A stretch of DNA of 64,000 bases from Ophioceras dolichostomum (Eukaryota > Ascomycota > Sordariomycetes > Magnaporthales > Ophioceraceae): contig PYST01000160.1 of the NCBI GenBank assembly GCA_003049485.1, forward strand, positions 24,658 to 88,657. Direction: 5' to 3'. A program made the position numbers and the translations under genes. The first letter of the stretch is position 1, and each line of letters begins with the position of its first letter. A model generated the notes under the pieces. The model ran no database searches and was not told the DNA's origin. It was given only the letters and a program-made list of their open reading frames with translations. This document shows, piece after piece, positions 36,812-47,900 of the stretch.

Positions 36812-38524
36812 TTGCTGGGGGGAGAGGGCAGAGGAGCGGACTCATATGTGCACGGAGATGTGACAAACTGGTGGACAAGTTGGGTATCAGGATTCACTGG
36901 GGGGCACAGCGCCTCCCGCCTCAGGATGGACGCCAACTCACCTCTCCGGAAGTCCTGGAACGTAGGAGACTGGTGTTTTGTTTCGTACTTTCTACCATGG
37001 TGGCTAGCACAATAGAGAGCAGGACACATGGAGCCACGTTATGAACTTCATTGCAAAGTACAACACGGTACAATACAATGCAGCTGATGCCTCACTGCCC
37101 CGCTGACGTGGACGATCGGATTGCCATAACGAAGCTCCCGAGCTCACCAATGAGGCAGCCCGAGCAGGGTTACAGGGCGGACGTGTGTTTCCTTGGACGC
37201 GGTGATCATGTCCAAATGTTACGATATGTGTGGGTGAGGTTGGTTCTTATCGAACTCGTACTCTGCCTGCCGATTTGCTTGAGTCATTGGGTTCATGTGC
37301 GTCGAAGCCTAAAAGTGTGTCATAGAAGGCGGGCAGCGACGGGGGTCGTTGATGTGTGCTTCCGTGCACGCTATGGATAAAAAGGTGGTAGGTACGCCGC
37401 CCCTTCTTCTTCCATCTTTCCATTATCTTAACATCCGAAACCATCCTTCAAAGCAAAACGAAAAGACGAAGAAAAAAAAATCAATCACCTTACTTCAGAT
37501 GTAAGGGAACTTCAGATATAAGGGAACCCCAGCCATCTCCAAACACCCAGCCCACAAGTCCCCGCTCCCGTCTCGCAGCAACGCTCCACAACTTTACACG
37601 CTCTGATTGGGCCAGCTGCTAGCTCTGGCCACAAACAAAAGCCCCTTTTGCAATCTGTTGCAAAATTAGCCTCCTCGACGATCTCTCTCCTGTTCAACTC
37701 ACTTCCATCCTATCATTCCAAATTCCATCAAAATCCTCCATCAATCATAACCATTATACATTGAAATGAGCCCCTTTTCATCAGTATACTGGACTTTCTG
37801 TCAGTTCCGAATGCCACTTGGCACCCAGGCCATACTCATGAACCATTCCCGGATACCCGTCCGATGAGGCACTTTCGAGTGAGACGCGCTTCAGTCAGCC
37901 ATGGGCCCCTGAACGACCACGTTCCTCCGCCGATATAAGAGAGAAGACCGACGCCCTTTGCCCGGATCCCGTATGGATTGCCCAGACGTTCGTCCCATGG
38001 CTGGCCAACCGCGGACCGCTTCGACGACCCAGGGCGACCACCATCATCACCTTGGCCCATGACCGCTCCCTTCCAGCCCACCAGCCGTGATGGCCTCACC
38101 AGGACCCGTTATCGCCAGCCGATGAAATGCGACCGACAAAGCCGACGTACAATGCCCTCCAGCCTGCTGAGCACCCTGCCGACCCGTCCTGCCCGAAGCC
38201 GTTTCCTTTTAGATGAACCCTGAAGACCAGGAATAACGGTGAAAAGCCGCAGCGCCGTCCTCCGCCGACTTGCCTGACCGAGAGGGACCTGTCAGATGAT
38301 GGAGTGTTGATGACCCGAGCCCGACCTTCCAATACACCGATAACCCCGAACACTGTGTGGCTGGTGCTGTGGCACCTGTGTGGCTGTGTGAATTGTGGGT
38401 CTTGTCCGAATTGGGCATCCCAAGACCCACCCGCCGACAGTGACTCGGCGAGGAATGCGGAATGGGAGGCCGGAGGGGGAAGGTTGAAAGACAAGATCGT
38501 GGCATGCGACTAACCGCCTAGGCT
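36812..38524. other. Intergenic region, start of gene-poor interval
   Basis: Follows the hydroxylase. A TATA-like stretch lies at 37375-37385. From about 37712 the sequence is related to 43531 onward. A 33-codon ATG frame at 37766-37867 ends at the same homologous TGA as a 37-codon frame in the other copy (43582-43695). No longer gene is supported on either strand. Confidence 0.45.
37375..37385 (+). promoter_or_regulatory. TATA-like element, copy A
   Basis: GGATAAAAAGG followed by a CT-rich stretch, about 340 bp before the duplicated block begins. The other copy has TTTAAATA in a similar place. A plus-strand transcript through the block is possible but unproven. Confidence 0.25.
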
Positions 38525-38950
38525 TCACACCTGCTCGCCTATCCCCGGCCCGTCCCGATCCTCGATCCCCTCGGCGTCCAGAGCTTCAAGCCCCTCCATC
38601 AACAAGTCTGCCGTCGCCGCTGTTGCTTCTTGCTGAGGCAGGTCAGCCAGGTCGGGGAAAATGGGACGGCCGTTGGAGTGCATGATGGCGTCGACCTTGG
38701 AACCCCTGATGTTTTCGGCCTGGTCTTTCCCGCCTCGGCCTCTCCAGTTCACCCATATCGTCCCGTCGACTTGCTCGCCGGCCGCCGTCGCGTTCTCCCA
38801 GCCCGCCGTCTTGTCGAGCACGCCGAGCTCGTCTATGAGATCTTTCTTCTTCGCGAACCCGGCGGCTGCAGCGGCAGCGCTCAGGTCGACGGCCTCCGTA
38901 CGATCCGTTCGAATATCCGAGGGAGCGCCTGAGGTGCTGTGGACCACGTA
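37712..38950. repeat. Diverged direct duplication, copy A
   Basis: Shares colinear blocks with 43531-44990 in the same orientation: a CATCATTCCA-like leader, the block around CGATGAGGCACTTT (37862 versus 43690), a TGTGGCTGGTG block, a GCGAGGAATGC block, and the protein-coding exon at 38525-38936. Spacing differs by insertions, and the identity is clearly partial, so the duplication is old. Confidence 0.55.
38525..38936 (-). CDS. Terminal exon of unrecognised gene, paralogue A
   Basis: Not a recognised family. The exon is 412 nt (137 codons including stop after a phase-2 acceptor CCACAG; a CTAAC branch site lies about 40 nt upstream). The product has an Ala-rich start, then KKKDLIDELG and a conserved core shared with the copy at 44528-44987: TI-VNW, R, K-Q-E, SK, IM, G-PIFP (about residues 65-97 of the exon). 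The C-terminus is acidic. The first exon is not resolved: an ATGATGGC-rich stretch near 39065 aligns between both copies, but its phase does not join. Only the protein-level similarity between copies argues for real coding. Function unknown. Confidence 0.4.
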
Positions 38951-40684
38951 AAACGACGACGTTCCGCCATGACCGAGTTAGTCTTGAACAGAACAACAGC
39001 GGCGGTTCAAGACGACACGCAACATGCATGTTCGCACGCGCACGCTTGCCGATTGCAGCCATCATAAAGTACGGCGGAAATAACCACGTCGGCGGTGGGA
39101 TGAGTGCAGGTGCTTGGGGGCGTAGAATGCATACCTAGAGGTAGGGGCCACCGACCCAACTTGGGGTTTGGTGGTCGAGTCACTCACACAAAACATTGTG
39201 TGTGATGATGGTCCCGAGACCAATGTTCGTAACCGACTTCGCAGGGGATGCGATGAAATAAATTCGAAATAAAAATTGCACTGGTAAATGAACAGTGCAG
39301 TAACGGTATTCGACAACGTATTTGCCTACAGATTTTGCGGAATTTGTCTGTCAATATTTGGGTTGTGGTCGGTGGTAATGGTGGTGAGGATGGACGTTGT
39401 GAGGGACGGGCCAGAGAACAAGGCGAATTGGGTGGTGCCGTTGAGTTCAGTCGTCTCGCATATGCTCAATGCACACCTCTCTTCGGGGCTTCTGCAGACG
39501 ACCCAGCGAAGTGCCAAGACAGTGACCGTTGACGTTTTGTCCGACTTTCGTTGGCCGGCTTTATAAAAAATTAACGGCAGTGGTTGATTTCTTAAGAGGA
39601 CAACTTTGGAAACTAAATGCCTTAAAAATAAAAGCAGACAAGAATTCGTGACCAGATGGGTGTAGCAAGGAATGGCAGCCAGCGGCTGTGGTGAGCGATG
39701 TCGGTTTCCAGAAAGGCACAAGCACCAAGGGTGTGTGTGTGTGCCGCTGGCTCTTTGGGTCGGTAGTAATTGACGGTATATTCTCTCGCTTTCTGTTAGC
39801 TCGAAGAGATGGAACACATGCTATTAAGAAAAAAAGAGAGGAATTCTGGTGGGAGATGCCCTTCTTTTGTAGGACATATCATAACGAAGGGACAAAATGG
39901 CTGGACGATTTTGGTTTTCGATCCTTGATACTCACGAGCAAGCAAGGAAACGGAAACCAAGGAGGGGGCGTGTTTTTAATAATGAAGTATCTCGATACCT
40001 TGCTCGACCGCTCATTCTCCTTGCCGCAGGCAAGCTACAGCAAAGATACTTTGTACAACACACTGCGTTTTCACACGACGCTAGGTACATACCTGGTACC
40101 TACCTGCCTCGGGCTTCCGCCTTTTCCGCACAAGTACTACGGTTCGGGTTGCTGACGTTGTATGGAGCTGTCAAAGGATTTGCGCGTTGTCCACCATCAC
40201 CATTCACCAACCGTCCACCCACCATGTACCATCTATCTATCCACCATCCACTATTCACATCCACCAACCGTTAATGCACCGTGCTGGGTGTTGTTGCGCC
40301 TGCTAGCAACCATCCCATTTCGGGCTGTGAAAGAGGAAGACGGTGGGCTCTACCCCATCATCCAGCAAATGAACCATGAACAGCAGAGAACTTAAGGAAC
40401 AGATTTTCTTTGACTGTAAAATAAACTATGAACAATCAAAAGCAGAGCGAGTTGGCAGGTCATGCAGTATTTCTAAGCCTCACCTTTTTACTCCCTTTTC
40501 TATCCCACCTTTCTCTGCCCCCTTTACTTCCCTTCAAAGCAACGACTAATCGGTTATGTTTGTGTTTGCCACATGCATCAACCTTTTCGTTTTTCTCACG
40601 TCCCCGGATGTCTCCTGACAGGAACAGGGCGGCTCGAGAAAGTCTTTCGGGAGTTTCTTTCCTATCCCTCAGCCTGCCCAGGAC
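38937..40684. other. Intergenic region
   Basis: The first 130 bases hold the likely 5' part of paralogue A. Beyond that, several open frames of 80-160 codons overlap on both strands without recognisable families. A TACCT-rich stretch lies near 40083-40110. Nothing else is supported. Confidence 0.45.
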
Positions 40685-41114
40685 ATGAGTGATGAAGCTT
40701 CCTTGCAGGGAGTGCTCGCGGAAGCCGCTCAGCCTGAGCCAGTGTCTGGATCGACCCACACCCACCTCCCAGCACCCCTCCCTCCAAATATTGTGGGATG
40801 GGACATGACTACAACGAAGACTGCAAAGCAAGCGGATGCTGAGGACAGAACCCTTCTTGGTCTGATAGGTCGGTGGGACGACCTGTCGGAGTGTAAGTCC
40901 ATACCTCTGATTCCGCTTTCTCGGTGAGCCTTATGCACCAAGTATGCTCGCATTCGTCCATTCTTTTTCTTTCTCATTTGGGAAACCCACAGATTCTTGG
41001 CTTTCTGAGTACCGTTTAGAACAGGTAGCGCGATGGGATGCACACAAATCGCTCCATCATCATCGACAAGTATTTTCTGGCTACTGGAGCCTGACAACAA
41101 GAAACTGTCGGTAA
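40685..41114 (+). CDS. Possible small spliced ORF, unknown
   Basis: An ATG frame (40685-40892) ends at a good GTAAGT donor in phase 1, and a CCCACAG acceptor at 40992 continues the frame to TAA at 41114, giving 109 aa. An alternative acceptor at 41024 gives a different C-terminus. The start MSDEASLQGVLAEAAQPEP is acidic and rich in Ala and Pro; RTLLGLIGRWDDLSE could form a helix. No family is recognised and no conservation evidence is available, so it may be chance. Confidence 0.22.
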
Positions 41115-42919
41115 AGTCTCAGAGTTTCCTTTCTGCACGTATCTGATTGCCCCCCTCCCCGGCTGTCAGCATGAGCAATCACGCACATCAGAAAAGTTGC
41201 GGAAGGGTTAAGAGAGATAGAGATGATGGGGAGATGATGGGGCGTATCAGCTGGAGCGGCCTGCTTTCTCATGCTGCGCTGGCGTAGCATTTCGGTGAGG
41301 CAACGAGCTACCTCACGGGGGTGTGAGCAGAAGCGAAACCCCAATTATCGCTCAAACCAGCGAGCTCTCTCTTGAAGGGAAGATTAGACCGCCTGCAACA
41401 AACTCTTGCTTTATCTTTTTCTGCGTCTTCCTCTTGTCCGTTTTGCAACCGAAAATGGCTTACTCTTTTAAATGTGCTTTCGACCTGAACTGTGGTGCTC
41501 GTTGATTCCTTTGCAAGGTTAGAAAAATTAACGCAATTGTAAATGGGAAGCAGCGGACGGAATCTACCTGAACCCGGAATGGCCAGGGGGCGGGATAGCC
41601 CTCTTGTAAGAAGTTGTGCAGTTTCTGACGAGGCGACAAAACTGCACCACTTAGTCGAGGCACATAGATCTCCAGAAGGGACTCACAGGAAAAGAGACGG
41701 AAGAATACTAGTAAGCTCCTCAGCAAGCTCAATGCTAGTAGGCGCAACACCCTCTGTCTTTTTTTTGTTTTTTTTCTCTGCTTCTCTGTTACTTGAGGTG
41801 TCCCGTTCCACCCGACAAAGGCTCAAGCCGCGTCCCTCCACCCCCTCCAGCACCATGACGGCTCCCACTCTTCGGGACGGCCACAAACCAGATAAGCTTG
41901 CTCATGCTGGGCGAATGAGGCACAGAGGCATGTAGGCACGCAGGCACGAGCGAACTTGGAGGTATGGCACGACTAGCCGAGTTGCTTCAAAGCCTGAAAA
42001 GAGAATTTCGCTTTCAGGCAGAGGTACCATTGGATTCGGGTGCGTCTTGTTGCTCCAATTTAGATGCTCACGCCAGCGGAACAGGAGTGAAGGGGCAAAC
42101 AAGCAATGCTAATGCTGAACACCGACGGCGCGAACAACATTGAAGATCGAGGTAGTCCGAACCAGTGCCCCAGTGCCCCAGTGCCCGCAAGTCAGGGAAA
42201 CAAATCACGGGAGGTATTTTAGAGCCGTCTGACTGCAGCAGAGCAAGACTGTGCCTTCCGAGGGAGAGTTGAAAGGACGACCCATCTTTGCCTAGATGCA
42301 CGTTGGCACCCGGGCTAGACGTTGTCCTGTTTCGACGACGGACGGGATGATGTATACCCACGAACACTAATGATCCCATATGCTGGCCCGTGGCCCGACA
42401 AGGTCGGAGGCTATAATCCAGCCTCTTATCCTATTGAAAAACAGGGTAGAACTTTTTGGCTGGACAGCCTCACGACAAGATTCCTCGCTTACAAAGTCAT
42501 CTCTACTTGCTTCACACCCCCTTCCCCTGTTTTGGGGGTATTTTGTACATTGACACCCTGGCTTCGCTTTAAGGACCGCGCCATCGAGTTTTTGACTAGA
42601 GAGCACCTGGGTGCTACAATGAAGACCGTCGAGTCTGCGTGCACTTTTGAATCGACTCTGTTGATTGGACGCGGCCGTGTGTGTGCCAAGTGGGATGTTG
42701 CTATCCTAGAATCTACCCCGACGCGCCCTCCACCACGGTCTTCCGCATCAAAATCGTCCATCCCGCCCGACCACGGCCCTCTCCGCTCAAGCTGTGTTGT
42801 AGTTGAACGTGTCCGGTTCTCACGAATTCTCCAAGCCGGGTGCGATACCGGCGAAGCTGGTATCAATAACTCCTCTCGTATACCGTCGTCTGTCAAGCCC
42901 CGGCCCCCGTCAATCCTAG
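41115..42919. other. Intergenic region
   Basis: Contains unconvincing frames only. The longest plus-strand frame (42322-42981) starts with TTG, not ATG, and shows no known motifs. T-rich run near 41758-41776. Confidence 0.4.
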
Positions 42920-43168
42920 GCCCAATCCGACTGGTCGCATGTCCTTCAGCTTGCCTCCTCCGTGGGAAACAAGTCTCGTAGTGCGCACGTAGGTCTTGAA
43001 ACTCTTCACAATTTCATCGCCTCCCTCAGCCCTGCTCGGTCATCCGCCGAGCTATCTGCATTGGACGCGACTTTGCGTCAGCAGAAGGCCTTCCCAGGTG
43101 GCAAGCCTCTGCCGAAAGAGGGAAACAGCAAGATACTCCTGAACGAGCATGAGAAATCGGTGGTGTGA
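42920..43168 (+). CDS. Possible terminal exon, unknown
   Basis: After a TCCTAG acceptor at 42919, an 82-codon frame runs to TGA at 43168. It has even amino-acid use (segments such as GLETLHNFIASLSPARS and ILLNEHEKSVV), which looks more protein-like than neighbouring frames. No ATG or upstream exon could be joined with confidence, so it is a gene fragment or chance. It lies 360 bases before the second copy of the duplication. Confidence 0.22.
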   Translation, partial: AQSDWSHVLQLASSVGNKSRSAHVGLETLHNFIASLSPARSSAELSALDATLRQQKAFPGGKPLPKEGNSKILLNEHEKSVV

Positions 43169-43279
43169 GACGGGAGGATGGGGGGTTTTGACTCATCACG
43201 GCCTAGTACAGAAAGCATGTTTGGATGGGTGTCAAGGAGTCCCCGACGCGGGGCTTCACGTGTTTGCCTGTAGTCTGTG

Positions 43280-43287
43280 TTTAAATA
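43280..43287 (+). promoter_or_regulatory. TATA-like element, copy B
   Basis: TTTAAATA followed by a CT-rich stretch, about 250 bp before duplicated copy B; see the corresponding element at 37375. Confidence 0.25.
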
Positions 43288-43530
43288 CCCCTTGGCGGTA
43301 GGCAGCATCCCCTCACCCCGACCTCGACAACAATTCTATCGCTTCTCCATCGCATGCCCTACCCTTCGTTGGCTAGAAAATAATGGAAGTTGAAAGTTGC
43401 TGCAGACAATCATGAAAGGAGACGCCATCCATTTCCTTCGCCCCGCCACTGTGCGCCAAGTGCACGTGACCGCACCAGCCAGCCCCTTGAAATTAAGTAC
43501 GAAATCATCTTTTCTTCATCTCCCAGCTCC

Positions 43531-44990
43531 CATCCATCATTCCATCTCATCATCATCAAAATCATCGATCAGACATAACCCATGAAACGTGAAAACCACC
43601 CTCCATCATTAGGATTCAAATTCCAATCGTACCCTGACCCCAACCAGCCCTACCCGTCATGCCCTCTTCACCTTCCCCTGGCACTCGCCCGATGAGGCAC
43701 TTTTCGTGAGACGTCCCTTAGCCTACCATGGAGCCTTCAAAATCACCCACACTCCCCAACAAAGGAAAAAAGAAGATCGAGCATCTCTCCCTGAAACCCA
43801 TCCGGACTGCCGTGGCCTTCCCTCATCCCCGGATCCGGACCCCTTGGACGACTTCGGTGCGCCATGCTCTCACCGACTAGTCATTTCCCCATGCCTCACC
43901 CAGTCCTTCCTCAGGGCGTGCTAGGTAATGAACTGTCTTCTATCCTGTGTTGTATCTTCGAGAACGTGTTGATGGTATCGTACCGTAATCAACACTTCCT
44001 AGGAAATACAAAATAAGAAAGATGACAGTGCAGTGCCCTGTCCTCCCTGTCCAACCGAGCTGAAATACTCGACAGAATCCGACTACGCCGGCCGATGCGA
44101 CAGACGATATGGCCAAGCACTTGCTATGCCCTTCAGCCATTCCCTCCGAACCCTTCCATCCAACGCCGTTCCCTGTCCGACCCAGATAGATCCGAAAACC
44201 ACAGAATGAACACTGCTGCCCCTCCCTGACCTCTGACCAAAATAGTCCCGACCGACGATGATCACTCCTGAGGCGGTGATGACCCAGCGTGATTGCCGAT
44301 TGCTCAGCCGACCCCGCCGAGTGACAAGCGGACCGATAAAAATCCGGATGTGGCTGTGCTGTGTGGCTGGTGTGGTTGCTGTGGCTCAAGGTGGGGTAGG
44401 TCTTGAGCATGTGCCAGTGACTCGAGAGCTCCGAGTCCGCTCCCCGTGTGTGCGAGGAATGCTGGGGGGGAGGGAGGTAAGACAAAGAGAAGAGAAGGCA
44501 GCATGCCAACAACCGCCTCCCACGACCTCAGTTTCGGCCCGCACCCGAACCGTCCTGACGATCGCCCTCAATGTGGAGGGGGTATTCCTCCATTCCATCG
44601 TCGATCTCGAGAGTCTGTGGACCTCCCACCACCGCCGCCGCCGACTGGCCCTGGGAGAGAAAGGGGAAAATGGGGAGGCCGTTCTCGTAGTTCATGATGG
44701 AGGAGATTTTTGACTGCATCCTCTTCTCTCCTTGGCCTTTCTCGTATCGGTCTTCCCAGTTCACCTCGATCGTCTTCTGTCGCTTCTCGACCCTTTTCCC
44801 GGCCGCTTTCTCGCTGATTGGCGCCGATGCCACCGAACCGGCGACATGACTGCCGTCCCAATCCGATATCCTCGAAAGCTCCGCGATCTGATCAAGCTCG
44901 CCCATGAGGTCATCAACGGCATCCGCTGCACTGCGATCGCTGACCTCGTAGCATGGGTTCTGCGGAACAACGGTCGCGGTCGAGACGCTG
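43531..44990. repeat. Diverged direct duplication, copy B
   Basis: Second copy of the block at 37712-38950, same orientation, about 5.9 kb away. On the plus strand the ATG at 43728 opens a 47-codon Lys/Pro-rich frame; the aligned ATG in copy A (about 37900) is followed almost at once by TGA. Confidence 0.55.
44528..44987 (-). CDS. Terminal exon of unrecognised gene, paralogue B
   Basis: A 460-nt exon (152 codons plus stop) after a strong acceptor (TTTTTTGCAG, with a GCTAATTC branch site 30 nt upstream), phase 2 as in paralogue A. It shares with A the core TIEVNW, R, K-Q-E, SKI, IM, G-PIFP and an Ala-rich then acidic C-terminus. The exon start has VVPQNPCYEVSD and two short acidic helices. 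The 5' exon probably lies near 45100, where ATGATGGC aligns with copy A, but donor phase could not be matched, so the model is incomplete or the gene is damaged. No family recognised. Confidence 0.4.
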
Positions 44991-47900
44991 CAAAAAAGAC
45001 CAATGACGAAATCGCCGGCCGAATTAGCACACGAGACGGGACCGGACGACGTTAAAGTCTATGCATATTCACACGACACATCCACACACGCCCGCAGGTC
45101 GGGGCCATCATGGAATAGGGTGAATAGACAAAGGAATAGACAAGGGTGAGCAGGCGGGAGTTGTTGTGCTGGAGCGTAAAATGTCTTACTTCTCGAAAGA
45201 AGGGTTCGACCCAACCCGGGCTCGAGTCGAGTTTCCGTCCCAGCTCAAAGCCATGGTGATTCAGGATGCTGAATGCGAGTATGGTGGATTGCGCCGAAAC
45301 GACTTCAAACAAAAAAATAAAAGAATAACACAATACGCAATCCACGACGTGGAAATGCTGGAAATGCGTCTCCCTATTGATTTTGGAGGTTTTGGCGCTA
45401 GTCGGGTATAGTGTGGTGGACGTGCTCGCTGCGCAAAGAAAGAAGAGAAAGACAGGGCGAACAGCATGCAAGAGGCGGAGCTGGGTGTGCCAAGCCAAAC
45501 ACTTTACAGCAAGACACTACAGCAAGACACCTCGGAATTTTTGCTAGTGCCTCCCAAAAAGGATCAAGAGGGGTTCAAGACAGTTGAAGGGAGTATTTAA
45601 AAAGAGACTTGAAACCTCGAGGTAAGGAAACTAAGAATTAAAAAAGCCTTGTGTTTTTGGTTGTAGGAAGGGTAGATGGAGAAAGGGACTTGACGGCTCT
45701 TGAGTGATGGCTGTTGTGATGAGGCGGCTGGGCGCAAAAGCGCAGGAAGCTGTCAAGAAGACCAGACGACGCAACGCACGCACGCACACTTGCTTGGTCA
45801 ACGAAAGAATAAAAGTTGGAACAGCGCCTTTGGGCACCTCGGACGGGTAGGTAGGTGTAAGTGGTATGTGTTTTTACTGAAGAGAGGAAACTACAGTGTA
45901 GTGGGAGCAGGAGGGACTGGATTGTGTCGTGCTTCTTAAGAGACGAGAGGGCGTTGTGAAATTCAACGAAGCAAACAATCCGGAGTGACAGCGCGAAAAA
46001 GCGAAAAAGGGGACTTGGGCGGAGGGCGTCACGGCACGAACGTGGTATCTTCTGGAGCACAGGCGGAGGAGGAGGCCAGGGGGGTGCAGCTATTAATCCA
46101 TTCGAGGAGGGGGGAGGGGTACGCTGATGAACTGGGCCCTGGTAGCTCGAGCCTCGAAGCCACGCGTGCACTGTATGAATTGCACTATTCTATTCCTCCG
46201 GCTGGGGATGAGCTCTTGGAAACGGAAAGGCAGGTGGGTATGCAGGTAGGCTAGGCGCCCCAAGACGACGCCAATGTCGACGAGAGGCAGAACATAAGGA
46301 ATACCGGCTCATCTCTCTTGGAACGTCCGGTTAGGTGCGGTGTGTCCCTGCCTGTCGTATGCCTGTTCCTCGACTCGGAACCGAGAAGCAAAGAAGCAAA
46401 GGGAAACTTAAAATTTACTCGTTCATTTCTATTCCGCTATGGGCCCCTATCCAGTTAGGATGGGTGAGGTGGTGAAAAAAATAAGAAGAGAAAAAAAAAG
46501 AGTTGGGAGTGGGTGGTGCGGTCTGCTCGAAGGAAGGTGGAATACGGGGTTGAGCATCGTAGTGGATCTCTCGCAGCCGGCCTCCCACCCCCAGCGAGGA
46601 AAGGACGAACCGATCCAATATTGAACAAAGAACGTACTATTCCGTGCGGAATGTTGCTTGACCACGAACAGGTTCCTCGTCCCAACGTCTTCGCCTAAGT
46701 CAATTTGGAAACTCTAAACATCGCCGCCATCTAATAACATCACCGCTTATTGGCACTCAAGTTCGAAAACAGGTACGGATTTAGGTCTAGATAGAAGTTC
46801 AGTATTACAGCATTCTAGCTTTGTGAATGTGAACTAAACGACCCAACGCGGTAGGGAGGTACCTAAGTAAAAAAGCAGGAGGGGAGACAACGAGTGCGCC
46901 GAGCGTTCTTCATTCTGAACACATCATTCGGCTTCCCACAGCGAATAGGAAGGACGGGATAGGCTCTTATTCTTCACCAAATGCCTCGAATGGGAGAAAT
47001 GTTTCCTCCTTTTTTTTTCTTTTTCTTTTTTTTGTTCCCTTCAGCTTTTGCAATGTGTCGCGCTCTGTCGGGAGGTGTGTCAAAGGATGGGGCGGGGGGG
47101 TGAACTTAAGCATCCCCGCGATACCGGCGCTGTTGCTTCTTCTAGTTTCTGCGCCGAACCTGACAGGCGCGCACTTTAAACTATGCTACCTGGTAGGTTT
47201 GCTTCGTGATTCCGTGCAGAACAGCCAGGGACAGCCTTATTCTGAACGTGGTAACTCGGCTGAAGCGAGCATCAAAATCCCCCCATTTGAGCGGCGCTGC
47301 ACGAACCTCACGACTTCTTCCTAGCGCACAGGGATTCCATCAACCATCGAGTTACTCTACCGACTGGCAAGATACTGTACGTGCCAGAAGGGATGTGGCG
47401 CCACGGAATCCATTGGTTCTTGATGCTTCAATGAGCGGGAATACATGCTCCTCTTATCGAGATGTCCGACTTGATGACTTGGGTTCTAGGCGCAGAAAGT
47501 CATTCCTGTCACCCCCCCCCCCCCCNCCCCCCCTTCATCTGCGTCGGGCTTACTTCCTTCCATGTTTTGCTCTCAAAATCCAACGGAAGTCTACAGCATT
47601 GCCTCAGGCAGGGCTGCAGTTGTCTTCCCTTTCGCCACCGAAGTTGAACCCATCTCAGCATAGCGAGGCAGGTTTGAGATTTCAGCTCTGGCTGTCGCAG
47701 GCCTGGTACGTTGGAACTGACTCATTCGACGAATTGACAGCCCGACCGTAAAAGACCCCGAGCTGCCACTTGTTGGGGGGGAAAAGAGTGCCTCCCGCAC
47801 GTAAAACAGCACACCACACGACGTTTTTCCCCTTTTTCTTTTCGAACAACAGGAGGTTCCCATTGATGTGGTGAGCTGAGCCAGTCGGGGGACGAGCTTC

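Noticed and set aside
42322..42981. 219-codon plus-strand frame
   Set aside because: Starts with TTG, has no recognisable motif, and the opposite strand is open as well.
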